In this document: piece by piece, positions 23,401-31,324 of the stretch
How the letters are laid out: the number at the start of each line of letters is the position of its first letter
Numbering within the stretch: position 1 is the first letter of the stretch
Translations under genes and position numbers: made by a program
The notes under the pieces: generated by a model
Told to the model about the DNA's origin: nothing
Seen by the model: the letters and a program-made list of their open reading frames with translations, nothing else
Databases searched by the model: none
NCBI GenBank assembly: GCA_026874595.1
Contig: CM049313.1
Span: 32,980,008-33,044,007 of the forward strand
DNA length: 64,000 nucleotides
From: Sipunculus nudus
Taxonomy: Eukaryota; Annelida; Sipuncula; Golfingiida; Sipunculidae
Direction of reading: 5' to 3'

Positions 23401-26400
23401 TCACATATGTCATATCTGAAATTGAGGTATTGGTGGTGCCACCTATATTGATCTGTTTTTTACAAGCGTAAATGTAATTTTAAACTCTTCTAGCTTATAC
23501 ACTGATTTATGATGAAACTCTTAAGCTGATTAGTTTAAAATTATTCTATGGTAGGGTTCTGCCAGTTTTATAAGAATAGATTGGGTAAATACAGCTTTAA
23601 AAAAGGCATTGTATCCGATTGAAAAAGGCTTTCTGTGTTTGAAAACAGATTTGACAACATGCTGAGTTTCAGCAGCCAAGTCAAGAGGTCACTCAGTACA
23701 ACCAGGTGGGGTCCAGACATCACCATAGCAACTGACCTGGCTCTGGCGGGTGTCTAGACAATGTGTCTAGACATCTAGACACAGCATCTAGATGTCTAGA
23801 CACAATGTCTAGACGCAGAATTCCCAGATTATTGGATCTATATCTTTCAGCTGTTTGAAAAATTTTGGTTTGCATTTTTAGCAAATCTGTGAGCTTATGC
23901 AATGGTGTAGCGTTGTCCGTCATCCGTCGTGCATGATAGTTATCTCAAAAAGGGCAGGAGCTAGCATCACCAATTTTTTTGCAAAAAAAATTTTTCATCT
24001 AAAAAATTATCGGATTTTTAGCTGTGAGCTTATGCAATGTTGCTGCATCATCCATCGTGTGTCAGTGCGCCGTGCATCGTCTCTAGTTAACCATACCTAT
24101 CTCGAAAATGGCAGGAGCTAGCATCACCAAATTTTTAGCAAATAATCAGTCATCAGTCATTTATTTTTTTCAAACTGCATTTTCTTAGATTTTTGCACAG
24201 CTTCCATCTGTTCATCTACTTTGGGATAAAAACACTCATATCTCTGCATTGGTTGGACCTATCGACCTGAAATTTTGCATGTGTATACATCTTGGACAGC
24301 TTTCTTGATTTTATGACAGGTAGCGCTGCCTATATCACGTTTAAGCTGCAGACATCAAAGCTCATATTTAGGGAACCATTTGACCAGTTGGGCCAAAATT
24401 TTGCATGTGTATAGATCTCACATAGCTCTTTATCATACGCAAAACTGGTGGCGCCATCTGCAACCATTTTTGCACAGCGTACATCTGTTCATCTGCCTTA
24501 GGATAAAATTACTCATATCTCGGCAGTGGTTTGACTTATCCACCTGAAATTTTGCAGGGTTATACATCTTTGATAGCTTTTCAATTTTGTGGCAGGTGGC
24601 ACCACCTTCATGTATGTATAAGCTGCAAACATTCAGGCTTATATCTCAGGACTGGTTTGACATATCCCCCTGAAATTTTGCATGTGTATAGATCTCACCT
24701 AGCTCTTAATCATACACAAAATTGGTGGCGCTACTTGCCACCATTTTTGCACAGCATCCGTATGTTTGTCTGCAGTGGGCTAAAATCACTTATATCTCAG
24801 TAGTGGTTTGAATTATCTGCCTAAAATTTTGCATGTTTATACATCTTGGATAGCTTTCTCGATTTTGTGGCAGGTGGCGCCACCTACATTTATGTATAGG
24901 CTGCAGACATTCAGGCTTATATTTCAGGAATGGTTTGACATATCCCCCTGTAATTTTGCATGTGTATACATCTCACATAGCTCTTAATCATACACAAAAG
25001 TGGTGGCGTCACCTGCCACCATTTTTGCATAGCTTTCGTATGTTTGTCTGCCGTGGGCTAATATCACTCATATCTCAGTAGAGGACATGTCTGCCTAAAA
25101 TTTTGCATGTTTATACATCTTGGACAGCTTTCTGGATTTTGTGGTAGGTGCACAACTGACATACACATTTCGGCTGCAGACATCCAGGCTATATATTATG
25201 CAACACACCTCACTCTATCTCCCCATGCCACTCAATCCATGCCACCCTTCACCCGTCCCAATCTGATTTTGGCTGATACAAGTAGTCGCTTGTTGACTAC
25301 CCGTATTCTAGTTTTTGTGTTGTGTGCACCCATGCTAGAATTTCAGCAGTGATGTTTGTTTAATTGTTTCTTGTTTTAAGTGTTTAGTACTTGCTTTGTT
25401 CACATACATGTTACACATGTTCTTGAAAAGAAATGGTCTAGCATTGAAGCATTATACCTGGTGTAATCTCATTGCACAGGTTCGCATTAGGCCTGTAGGC
25501 CTTGTTAAATTTGGAATTATAATCAGGTCACATGTGAACTGCTTCCCCCTTATTTTGGTTGACCTCTGACCTTTCCTCTCTCAAGTGCATCCATCTGTGT
25601 GTCTGTCTTGACATATTAACCCATATATCTTCGGACTCATTTGACCAATCAGGAAAAAAATTTTGCACAAATGTAGCTCTTGAATAGCTTTATATCAAAC
25701 ATAAAAAATGGTGGCGCCACATGCGATTTTTAGCTCAGCTGACTATAAGTCATCTGAGCTATAGTCGTGGTCCATTGTCCGTCGTCCATCCGTCTGTCCG
25801 TCCGTCCGTCCGTCCGTCCGTAGATGTGGCACGTTTTGAAACCGTAAGACCTAGGAATCCAAAATTCAGCATAATGTTAGATGTCCCCAAGATCTCCTAC
25901 CAACCCGAAAACTGGGTCTTTGCGACTTCGTTCCTTTGAGAAATTAAGGAAAAACCTTAATTTTTTTATTAAAATCCTATTTTCACACTTCAGGACTGCC
26001 TAATATCAAAACCACTCATCTGTTTTTCCTCATATTTACCATAAATAATCCTCTATATGGTTCCTATGTACATGCCAGAAATTGGGTGTGTATTATATAA
26101 TTTAAAAAAGTTATGGGCCCAAACATAATGCGTTTTGTAAATAATCAGGAAAAAAATTTGATCACTTAACACAAAACTTGTTAAAGCTAAGCACTTTTTT
26201 TCCAGTAATATAACTTTTATTAATCAAAATTAAATTGTATACCCAAAATTTGATCAAAATCTTTTAAATTTTTTGAAATATTTGCAAAAATAAAAAATTT
26301 GTACCTTAAACTTTGCCCAACTTTGACCATGGCACGTTTTTTTCCTGTAACTGCTGTGGATTTAATTTTCAAAGCATGTTTTTGTTAGCATTTCAACTGT

Positions 26401-29400
26401 TAACATTTAAAATTTGAAACCAGTTGATCAAAAACTGTAGATTTTATTCAAGTTTTCAAGCACCATGTCACATATTGTTTACATCAACCTAGTGTTATGC
26501 AGTTTGCTAGAGCTCAGCTCCCCAGCTTCAGCTCTAAGTTCCTTAAATTAGGCATACAGTAAGATGTCTCCAAAATCCCCTACCATGCCAAGAATTTGGT
26601 CACCAGAACTTAATTCCTTTGAGATATTAATGAAAAACTTCATTTTTTCATTAAAAACCCTTTGTTACACTTCAGGACTGCCTAGTATCAAAACCACTGA
26701 TCTGACTTTTATCATATATAATATACATATTTTTCTATACAATCGCTATGCACATGCCAGAAATGATGTCAGTATTGCGTAATTGTTTTAAGTTATGTGC
26801 CCAAACAAAATTGACTTTGTAAAAAATCAGGAAAAATATTTACTCAGGTTTCATGAAAATTATTGAAGCTAGAGAATTTTTTTTAAGTATATAACTTTGT
26901 TTAATTAAGATTCAATTGTATACCCAAAATTAGATCTGTATTTTGTAAATTTTATAAGGTATTAGCATAAACATAAAATCAGTACCTGAAATTTTACCCA
27001 AATTTGACCATGGCACATTTTTCCCCTGTGAGTACTGTTAATTTAACTTTCTCAGAATGTAAACATAAGTATTTAATGTGTTTAAATCTGAAATTTGAAA
27101 CTAAAAGGTTGAAAATTAGGCTAGTTATTGAATTTTATCTTGAGGGTCTATTGTGTCACTTGCTTTGTTCCAGATGCAGGTAGGCCACTCCAGGTCACTG
27201 GAAGTCAGCTATGCCAGGGTTCCTGATTTGTTTCAGTCACTGGGGGAGATCCCCTGCTGTGACAGGTGTACAATTGTTCTCATATCACACCCCCTCCCCC
27301 CCCCCCATGAATATATAAATATACATTTGTATGCATGGTGTGGTGTTACATGACAAGATTGAGATTTATGATGATGCAATTTAGAATTATGAATCAACGT
27401 TTATATTCAGAAATATATGTTATATTGGAAATATATACAAATTAAACTTAAAATAAAAAAATGAGGATCTAATACAAACATGTGTTCATTATTTTCGAGC
27501 CTCAGCAGAATTGGAGATCATGCTTTGTTTTCCCTGAATGTTTATGCAAAAGTGTTGTTAATCCCATCTCTTCCCCCCCCCCCCCCCCCCCCCCGGCTGT
27601 CATTGATCCTTAGCACCTCACCGTCACCTGTGCACTGGGACATTAGTTATTATTGCAAATGTGTACAATTTTTTCAATTTGAAAGATAATTGGATTAGAA
27701 AAAATTAAGATCTAATATTGAAACATATTCTTGCCCCAGGAGAATGGAACATAAAGTGATCAGCTCTTGTCTGTCCATCATCTCTCAATTATCATTAAAT
27801 ATATATACTAATTATGAAATTTTTCCTTTAAGCACTGTTGAAATAACTTTCATATGCTGTATGTGTATGGATTTAAGCCATTAAAGTCTGAAATTTGAAA
27901 GCAACTTATGTATTCAGATGTGTAATATTGCAGATGAAAAACTTTAAAATATTAAAATATATTATCAGCTTTGTTTGTCTAACAGTCTGTCTGTACTTTT
28001 TTAAATATTATGTAATTGTGAATGGACTATTTAATCCTGTAAGTATTGTTGAATTAAGTGGAGATCCTATATGTATATACACTATACAGAGATGTTGTAA
28101 CTCCCATCATTCCAGCCCTCCCCCCCCCCCAACCACCCCCCAACCACCACCACCAGGTTCTTGCATCTGGGGACTGGAGACATCAGTTATATTTCAACTG
28201 TATACATTTTATAAAATAAAAATACATATATTTAATAATATATATTATGTAAAACAGGTCCAATTGAGCAAATGTGTAAACTACTGAACTGTCAACAAAC
28301 TATCAAAAAGCCAGCCAATGATCATGGTAATAATATACATCTTATGTTCACAAACTGCTCACATGCTCACATGCTCACAATTTTGACATTAGAGAATGCA
28401 TGGTTTGGTCACAAAATATTATTTGCAATAATTTCTCACTCATCAATTCAAACCAATCATGTCAACCAGCCATGGCATATATTACCTTTTCATCTTAGAC
28501 TTGATCTCCATTATTATTTTAGATTTTTACCTTCAAGGCCAACTTCAGCTGAGCACAGTGACCCATATTTATAGCACCATGTCTTGAATGTTTACATCAA
28601 GTCATTGGTTAACAGTGTTCCAGGCTGTTACATAACACCTTCACTCCTTGCCTACTGCTTCTGTGAGTGTCTGGGTCAGGCTGGGTCAGGCAGTAATTAC
28701 CAGAGAGCCTTTCTCCTCTCTCTCTTTCCCTTTCTCTCTTTCTAGCTCTCTTTCTCTCTCGCTCTTTCTCTCTCTCTCTCACCCCTATGCCTCCCTTCCT
28801 CCCTCCACCCCATTATGTTGACAGGTACTATAAACCTAATTTATTAGATATATATGTTGATGCAATTAAGAAATGTGAATCAACTGAAATATTCACATAT
28901 ATATGTTATACACTAAATGTTTAGTTACATTTTCAAACCTGGAAAAAAATGATGTTATAAAAAAGGGAATTTATGTAAAAATTGTTCATTATTTCCTGGC
29001 TCAGAAGAATGGTAATTAAAATTATTTGCTTTGTTTCTCTAGCTTTCTTGCCTGTTTTAAATATTTAATAATTATGAATAAACTTTTTTTTCCTGTAAGC
29101 TCTGATTAATTAAATTTCATATCCTGTACGTATATGCAAGGGTATTGTAACTCCCACCATCCCCTTCCCCCACCCCACTAAGTCCTTGCTCCTTCGCACT
29201 GTCAACAATAGTGCTATTGCTATAGCATAAAATTTAATAATTTGAAGAAAATATATACAGAGAGACAGAGGCGTTGTAACTCCCATCGTAACCCCCCCCC
29301 CCTCCATCAAGTCCTTCCGCCTGTGGAGTGGGGATTTTATAGCAACTGTATACATATCATAAAATAGAAAAAACAGTTTAATTAAAGTTTAAATTAAAAA

Positions 29401-31212
29401 AATTGGATCTCATTAGACAAATGTGTAAAATGTTGAACTGTCAACAGCCTGTCAAAAAGGTATCCAATGAAAACGCAAGGTCAGATCTTAAAATATTATT
29501 TGCAACAATTTCTTCAATCATATCAACCAACCATAGCCTAGATTACCTCTTTCTCTCAGACTTTATCTACATTTCATAATATTTTAGATTTTAACCTTCC
29601 AGGTGTTTAAGTACTGTTGAATGCTCCCTCCCTCTCTCTCTATCTCCTTTTCTCTCTACATCCAACCCTCCTTGCTGCCCACACTGTTTCCTTCTCCGAA
29701 CCCCATCCCAATGTCAGCCTCAGTAAACGAGAACAAGTTGAATCAGATATATTCATATTTTTATATATTGTATAACTGTTTGTTGCCTATGTACGTGCCA
29801 GAAATTATGTCAATATTGTGTAATATGTAGATGTGGTGGGCATCAATATAATGTACCTTGTCAAGACCTAAGAGATATCATGTCATACAGTCACAATTCA
29901 TAAATCCACTCATCAGCATAGTTAATAATAACATTATATATGTCAAATTGAAATCTTGGGGACTTCCATACACTATAGATCCTTCAACAAATAGCCTTAT
30001 CATCATTCTACCACTGCTTAGTGTACTGTCATTGCATTCATATTTGCTCAAATATATTGCTATTTTCAACAGCTCCCAAATAAATAAAAAATAAACCACT
30101 ATATTTACTCCATATTCATCCATCAGTCAGGTAATTTCATACATGATTTACTCACATATTACATTATATTCCTTTATAATAGCCTAATAGGTCCATGATA
30201 TTCATAAGGTTTGTCGACTAAATATAGTATCACAATGGTGATACATTTATAGTTCAATCATGATCAGCTGAGCGCCGTGACCCATAGGTCCCTTGTTTTT
30301 TTAACATAGTCCATCTGTTCATCTGCCGTGGGATAAAATCACACATATCTCTGCAGTGAATGGACTTATTCACCTGAAATTTTGCATGTTTATTCATCCT
30401 AGATAGCTTTCTCGATTTTGTTGCATGTGGCTCCTCCTACTTTTATGTTCAGGCTACAGACATCCAGGTTTATATCTCAGGACTTGTTTGACTTCTCCTG
30501 AAATTTTGCACGTGTATAGATCTCACATAGCTCTTTATCACTGGTGGTGCCACCTACAACCATTTTTGCACAGCGTCCGTCTGTTTGTTTGCCATGGGAT
30601 TAAATCACTCTTACTTGGCAGTGGTTTGACCTACCTGCCTAAAATTTTGCAGTTGTATACAACTCAGATAACTTTCTGGATTTTGTGGCAGGTGGCTCCA
30701 CCTACATACACATTTTGGCTACAGACATCAATGCTAATATGCAACACACATCTCTCTGTTTCCCCTTGCCTCTCAATCCATGCCTCACTTCACCTGTCCG
30801 ACTCGGTTTCGGTGGATACATGTAGTTGCTTGTCGACTACCCGTATTCTAGTTCAAGGTTACATTTAGATTTGACATGCACACATTAATACTTAATAATA
30901 CTTAATGAAACAGGCATTTTACTACCAACCACAAGGCCAACCAGAGGAATGTTATGTATTCTAGCCTACATCAGCTAGTTTCTTTCTAAACATATTAATA
31001 TATATTAAATATGAAACACCTTGCCTGTTGCAAATTTGAACAGAAATACATAATGCCACTTCAATATTTGTACATTACAGGTGCGCACAAAAGACAAAGC
31101 ATTTGACAGTGTCAGCCATTTGGTGATGTATCACATGACCAGGAATCTACCAATATGCTCCCAGGACAGCGAGCTTATTTTGCGGCGACCCGTTGTATCA
31201 TCTCCAGCTTGA
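2281..31212 (+). CDS. SHC1: SHC adaptor protein (PTB-CH1-SH2), 12 coding exons, p52-like isoform
   Basis: This gene encodes a Shc-family phosphotyrosine adaptor that links activated receptor tyrosine kinases at the plasma membrane to Grb2/SOS and Ras-MAPK. Exons are 2281-2439 (ATG at 2311), 3273-3343, 3477-3540, 6692-6811, 7614-7667, 8457-8635, 12392-12542, 14853-14961, 17167-17328, 17665-17768, 22207-22338 and 31081-31212. All have GT donors and AG acceptors, and the phases agree, giving 468 residues. The PTB domain spans about residues 32-205, including VRACYVLE with the phosphotyrosine-binding Arg at 163. The CH1 linker spans about 206-370, with YYND at 225-228 and four YDN motifs (Tyr 270, 288, 304, 323). 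The SH2 domain spans about 372-465 ([10 protein letters not shown], then FLVRES with Arg395). Human p52Shc is of similar length. The start is supported by an in-frame TAA at 2293 and by homology to the p52 N-terminus (EEWT..GSFV.KP.RGWLHP). The symbol is given by family; molluscs usually have one SHC gene, so the vertebrate paralogue number is not meaningful. Confidence 0.95.
2440..3272 (+). other. SHC intron 1, no recognised feature
   Basis: This is AT-rich intron sequence between coding exons 1 and 2. I see no repeat or gene in it. Confidence 0.6.
3273..3343 (+). CDS. SHC1: SHC coding exon 2 (PTB)
   Basis: The exon begins [11 protein letters not shown], which matches the YMGCVEVLQSM segment of Shc PTB domains. 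The acceptor is TTTTTCAG and the donor GTGAGT, in phase 2. Confidence 0.95.
3477..3540 (+). CDS. SHC1: SHC coding exon 3 (PTB)
   Basis: It encodes [13 protein letters not shown] followed by a Lys-rich end, which aligns with EAISLVCEAVPGAKG and the basic stretch of Shc PTB. The acceptor is GTTTATAG and the donor GTACTG, in phase 0. Confidence 0.93.
4250..4900. repeat. Intronic low-copy repeats with GAGTCC/GGACTC motifs
   Basis: A CTGT microsatellite sits at 4288-4320. From about 4680 to 4780 the sequence is dense in GAGTCC and its reverse complement. Similar patches occur at 35150-35215 and 44570-44680. Confidence 0.5.
4862..4935 (+). repeat. Possible tRNA-derived SINE fragment
   Basis: TAGCCTGGTAGTTATCG resembles a degenerate A box and GAGCTCAAGCCCAG a degenerate B box, with tRNA-like spacing. 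It does not fold convincingly as a functional tRNA, so it is called only as a SINE-like remnant. Confidence 0.3.
5187..6691 (+). other. SHC intron 3 remainder, no recognised feature
   Basis: This is AT-rich intron sequence. A short CAGT run (TCAGTCAGTCAGTC) occurs near 5811. Nothing coding is visible. Confidence 0.5.
6692..6811 (+). CDS. SHC1: SHC coding exon 4 (PTB)
   Basis: Forty codons encode the PTB segment with [17 protein letters not shown], the counterpart of LKFAGMPITLTVSTSSL. The acceptor is AATTACAG and the donor GTGAGC, in phase 0. Confidence 0.95.
6950..7125. repeat. Tandem duplication in SHC intron 4
   Basis: The segment TTCACATTCCAGCCTAGATGG occurs at about 7012 and 7072, followed by CG(A/-)CACCTACATT and TTGCCTGTGTAT. 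An imperfect third copy precedes them at about 6960 with TTGGCGCCACC. The unit is about 60-65 bp. Confidence 0.6.
7614..7667 (+). CDS. SHC1: SHC coding exon 5 (PTB)
   Basis: Eighteen codons encode [18 protein letters not shown], a near match to [18 protein letters not shown] of Shc PTB. The acceptor is ATCCACAG and the donor GTAAGT, in phase 0. Confidence 0.96.
7920..8360. repeat. Low-complexity block of alternating TTCTTG and CAAGAA motifs
   Basis: After a poly-C tract (7928-7940), the intron alternates AAGAAA, TTTCTTG and CAAGAA motifs on both strands, giving many short self-complementary pairs. It ends with TTTTTTTTTGGCAGTGTGCA. It looks like a dispersed palindromic repeat, not coding sequence. 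Confidence 0.5.
8457..8635 (+). CDS. SHC1: SHC coding exon 6 (end of PTB)
   Basis: It encodes [18 protein letters not shown] and [20 protein letters not shown], the most conserved C-terminal part of the Shc PTB. This includes the Arg (residue 163) equivalent to the phosphotyrosine-contacting Arg175 of human p52Shc. The acceptor is TTTTGCAG and the donor GTGAGT, in phase 2. Confidence 0.97.
8791..9807. mobile_element. Non-autonomous element with ATGCCCCC ends and internal ~170-180-bp tandem repeats
   Basis: The left end reads TTTTTATGCCCCCACC and the right end GGCGGGGGCATTCATG, so ATGCCCCC is inverted at the two ends. In between, GAACATAGAAAATTTCATG, a CACATGTACAGACTTTTTTT-like stretch and GATATTGACCTGATTTTTGG recur about every 170-180 bp (near 8873, 9052, 9229, 9557 and 9722). 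Confidence 0.7.
9989..11850 (+). mobile_element. Non-autonomous element, AGGTCA-rich family, copy b
   Basis: The left end GTATCCCCAGACA (from 9989) is inverted at the right end TGTCTGGGGATAC (11809-11821). The head has CCGCCGCCGCAG. The first half repeats TGACCTTGACCTTGAA. The second half has tandem units of about 280-300 bp with GAGGTCAAAGGTCAAGGTCA (10640, 10925, 11205, 11340, 11515, 11665). The tail GGCACCTGCGGTGCCAAGAAA matches copy a. Confidence 0.8.
12150..12300. repeat. Short CCAAT/ATTGG-rich tandem repeat
   Basis: TTTCTTGTGATT(T/G)GC and TCATGATTGGCTGATCA variants repeat three to four times, with ATTGG on the plus strand. It lies just upstream of SHC coding exon 7. Confidence 0.45.
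12392..12542 (+). CDS. SHC1: SHC coding exon 7 (CH1 with YYND Grb2 site)
   Basis: Fifty codons encode [23 protein letters not shown] and end ...NNLPVS. YYND matches the Tyr239/240 Grb2 docking site of human Shc. The exon ends CCAGTCAGT immediately before GTAAGT at 12543, in phase 0, which fits the next exon. The last 16 exon bases are themselves part of the 27-bp repeat unit that fills the start of the following intron. Confidence 0.93.
12543..14033 (+). repeat. 27-bp minisatellite, ~55 copies, 5' splice donor in most units
   Basis: The unit is GTAAGTACAG followed by ACAACCTGCCAGTCAGT, repeated with variants (CCTGTGAG, CCATTCAG, CCTATCAG, AAAATGTCAG). The array begins exactly at the donor of SHC coding exon 7 and the exon's last 16 bases form part of a unit. 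Blocks are themselves duplicated: the odd segment holding GTAAAATCAGACAGCC occurs near 12680 and near 13090, about 400 bp apart, and GTTAGTACAAACAACC recurs near 12980, 13338, 13690 and 13850. The unit length is a multiple of three, so long reading frames run through on both strands. These are by-products of the repeat. Confidence 0.97.
14040..14852 (+). other. Rest of SHC intron 7, no recognised feature
   Basis: This is AT-rich intron sequence between the minisatellite and coding exon 8. I see no repeat or gene in it. Confidence 0.5.
14853..14961 (+). CDS. SHC1: SHC coding exon 8 (CH1, two YDN motifs)
   Basis: Starting in phase 0, it encodes [20 protein letters not shown] then a segment ending SQTYDNSA. 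Two YDN (pYxN, Grb2-type) motifs are visible. The acceptor is CATTAACAG and the donor GTAAGA, in phase 1. Confidence 0.92.
15480..16665 (+). mobile_element. Non-autonomous element, AGGTCA-rich family, copy c (shorter)
   Basis: The head TACAAAGTCGGGATACAATGG and GCGCCGCAGAGATTTC, the TGACCTTGACCTT units, a CCGGAAACTGGTGGCACCACC site, two G-runs and the tail TTATTGTCTGGGGAAAC match copies a and b. The tail is truncated after TCTGGGG. Confidence 0.75.
17167..17328 (+). CDS. SHC1: SHC coding exon 9 (CH1, two more YDN motifs)
   Basis: It encodes ...[10 protein letters not shown]...[12 protein letters not shown]...LDPFDM. The ending corresponds to the DLFDM motif that precedes the SH2 domain in vertebrate Shc. 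The acceptor is ATAACAAG and the donor GTAAGT, in phase 1. Confidence 0.94.
17665..17768 (+). CDS. SHC1: SHC coding exon 10 (start of SH2)
   Basis: It encodes PFGESLRMQ...[20 protein letters not shown] matches PFEDAL, and EWFHGKLSR is the SH2 N-terminal hallmark of Shc. The acceptor is AATTACAG and the donor GTATGC, in phase 0. Confidence 0.97.
18141..22170 (+). mobile_element. ~4 kb satellite-bearing element with GTTCACTCTGTGAA ends
   Basis: The left end AGTTCACTCTGTGAACTT (18145-18162) is inverted at the right end as TAATTCACAGAGTGAACATT (22131-22150), followed by GACCCCTGGGTCTCTTG. The left end is itself a near palindrome and is followed by a CCGTCCACTGTCC-rich stretch. The centre is a tandem array; the right quarter (21500-22050) holds diverged ~280-bp units with GAAATTTTGCAT and CTTGGACTCCTC. 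It fills most of the intron between the two SH2 exons (10 and 11). Confidence 0.75.
18310..21300. repeat. ~340-bp tandem array with a dimeric higher-order pattern
   Basis: About nine units start near 18485, 18820, 19159, 19499, 19839, 20178, 20516, 20852 and 21146 (marker AAGATGGCGTCTCTAC). Type A has TTCTGTCGATCGCAAAATATG; type B has TTGTGTGGGTTGCAAAATT. They alternate A-B-A-B-A-B, then B, then diverged units, so the recent duplication unit was about 680 bp. Most units carry GGTGGCGCCACC or GATGGCGCCACC. Confidence 0.9.
22207..22338 (+). CDS. SHC1: SHC coding exon 11 (SH2 core, FLVRES)
   Basis: Forty-four codons encode [16 protein letters not shown], then GQYVLSG, then [17 protein letters not shown] holds the invariant phosphotyrosine-binding Arg395. 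The acceptor is TTTCTAG and the donor GTGAGT, in phase 0. Confidence 0.97.
22869..22945. repeat. Fragment of an AGGTCA-family head
   Basis: GTATCCGCCAAAACAGAG then TTTTGCGGATACTATG, followed by GCCGCCGCC, resembles the heads of copies a-c. No matching tail follows, so it is an isolated fragment. Confidence 0.4.
22980..25330 (+). mobile_element. Satellite-bearing element with stacked heads and a CGACTACCCGTATTCTAG-type tail
   Basis: Head-like copies with TGTGAGCTTATGC(A/G)ATG lie at about 22989, 23890 and 24023, each followed by CGTC/CGTG-rich sequence. From 24190 to 25140 there are four units of about 277 bp (TTTTGCACAGC at 24190, 24470, 24745 and 25025), several with GGTGGCGCCA. The tail TAGTCGCTTGTTGACTACC then CGTATTCTAGTTTTT at about 25285-25318 recurs at 30828-30853. 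Confidence 0.65.
23755..23820. repeat. TCTAGAC short tandem repeat
   Basis: TGTCTAGACA and TCTAGACAC are repeated six to seven times; the hexamer TCTAGA is palindromic. Confidence 0.7.
27576..27594. repeat. Poly-C tract
   Basis: This is a run of about 19 C in family H copy 1. Shorter C-runs occur at 27295-27305, 28118-28130 and 29291-29301, and at the matching place in the other copy (62511-62526). Confidence 0.8.
28715..28790. repeat. CT-rich microsatellite in family H copy 1
   Basis: This is an interrupted CT repeat. It has a longer, purer counterpart at 61850-61912 in the second copy. Confidence 0.85.
30297..30860 (+). mobile_element. Short copy of the CGACTACCCGTATTCTAG-tail element
   Basis: Two units of the ~277-bp repeat (CATAGTCCATCTGTTCATCTG near 30305 and TTTTGCACAGCGTCCGTCTG near 30566) are followed by TAGTTGCTTGTCGACTACC and CGTATTCTAGTTC. 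It matches the element at 22980-25330 and directly follows family H copy 1. Confidence 0.65.
31081..31212 (+). CDS. SHC1: SHC coding exon 12 (end of SH2, stop)
   Basis: It encodes [18 protein letters not shown]...[17 protein letters not shown] and stops with TGA at 31210. It matches VRTKDHRFESVSHLI.YH of vertebrate Shc. The acceptor is CATTACAG. The exon continues as 3' UTR. Confidence 0.97.
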   Translation: MRTKDKAFDSVSHLVMYHMTRNLPICSQDSELILRRPVVSSPA

Positions 31213-31318
31213 GAGGTCACTTCACATGCTCGAAAAAAGCTCTACAAAATCATCACATTCATATTCATGAGCTACACTTTTGATACATGTTTAAATTGTT
31301 CCAAGGGAGCGGCTGAGC

Positions 31319-31324
31319 AATAAA
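31319..31324 (+). promoter_or_regulatory. First AATAAA after the SHC stop
   Basis: This AATAAA lies 107 bases past the stop codon and is the earliest candidate poly(A) signal. Further AATAAA hexamers occur at 31935, 32163 and 33759. The sequence alone does not show which is used. Confidence 0.35.

Larger units (their letters stand above)
25731..30296 (+). mobile_element. ~4.6 kb element with hairpin head, family H copy 1
   Basis: The head TAGCTCAGCTGAC...GTCATCTGAGCTA (25731-25761) can fold back on itself and is followed by a CCGT microsatellite and GTGGCACGTTTTGAAACCG. Internal halves of about 800 bp repeat (25850 and 26550). Poly-C tracts, CT runs and AT-rich blocks follow. The tail ATCAGCTGAGCGCCGTGACC then CATAGGTCCCTTG ends near 30296. 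Copies with the same head and tail are at 59383-63523 and probably 54968-59375. No long ORF is visible, so it is non-autonomous. Confidence 0.7.
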
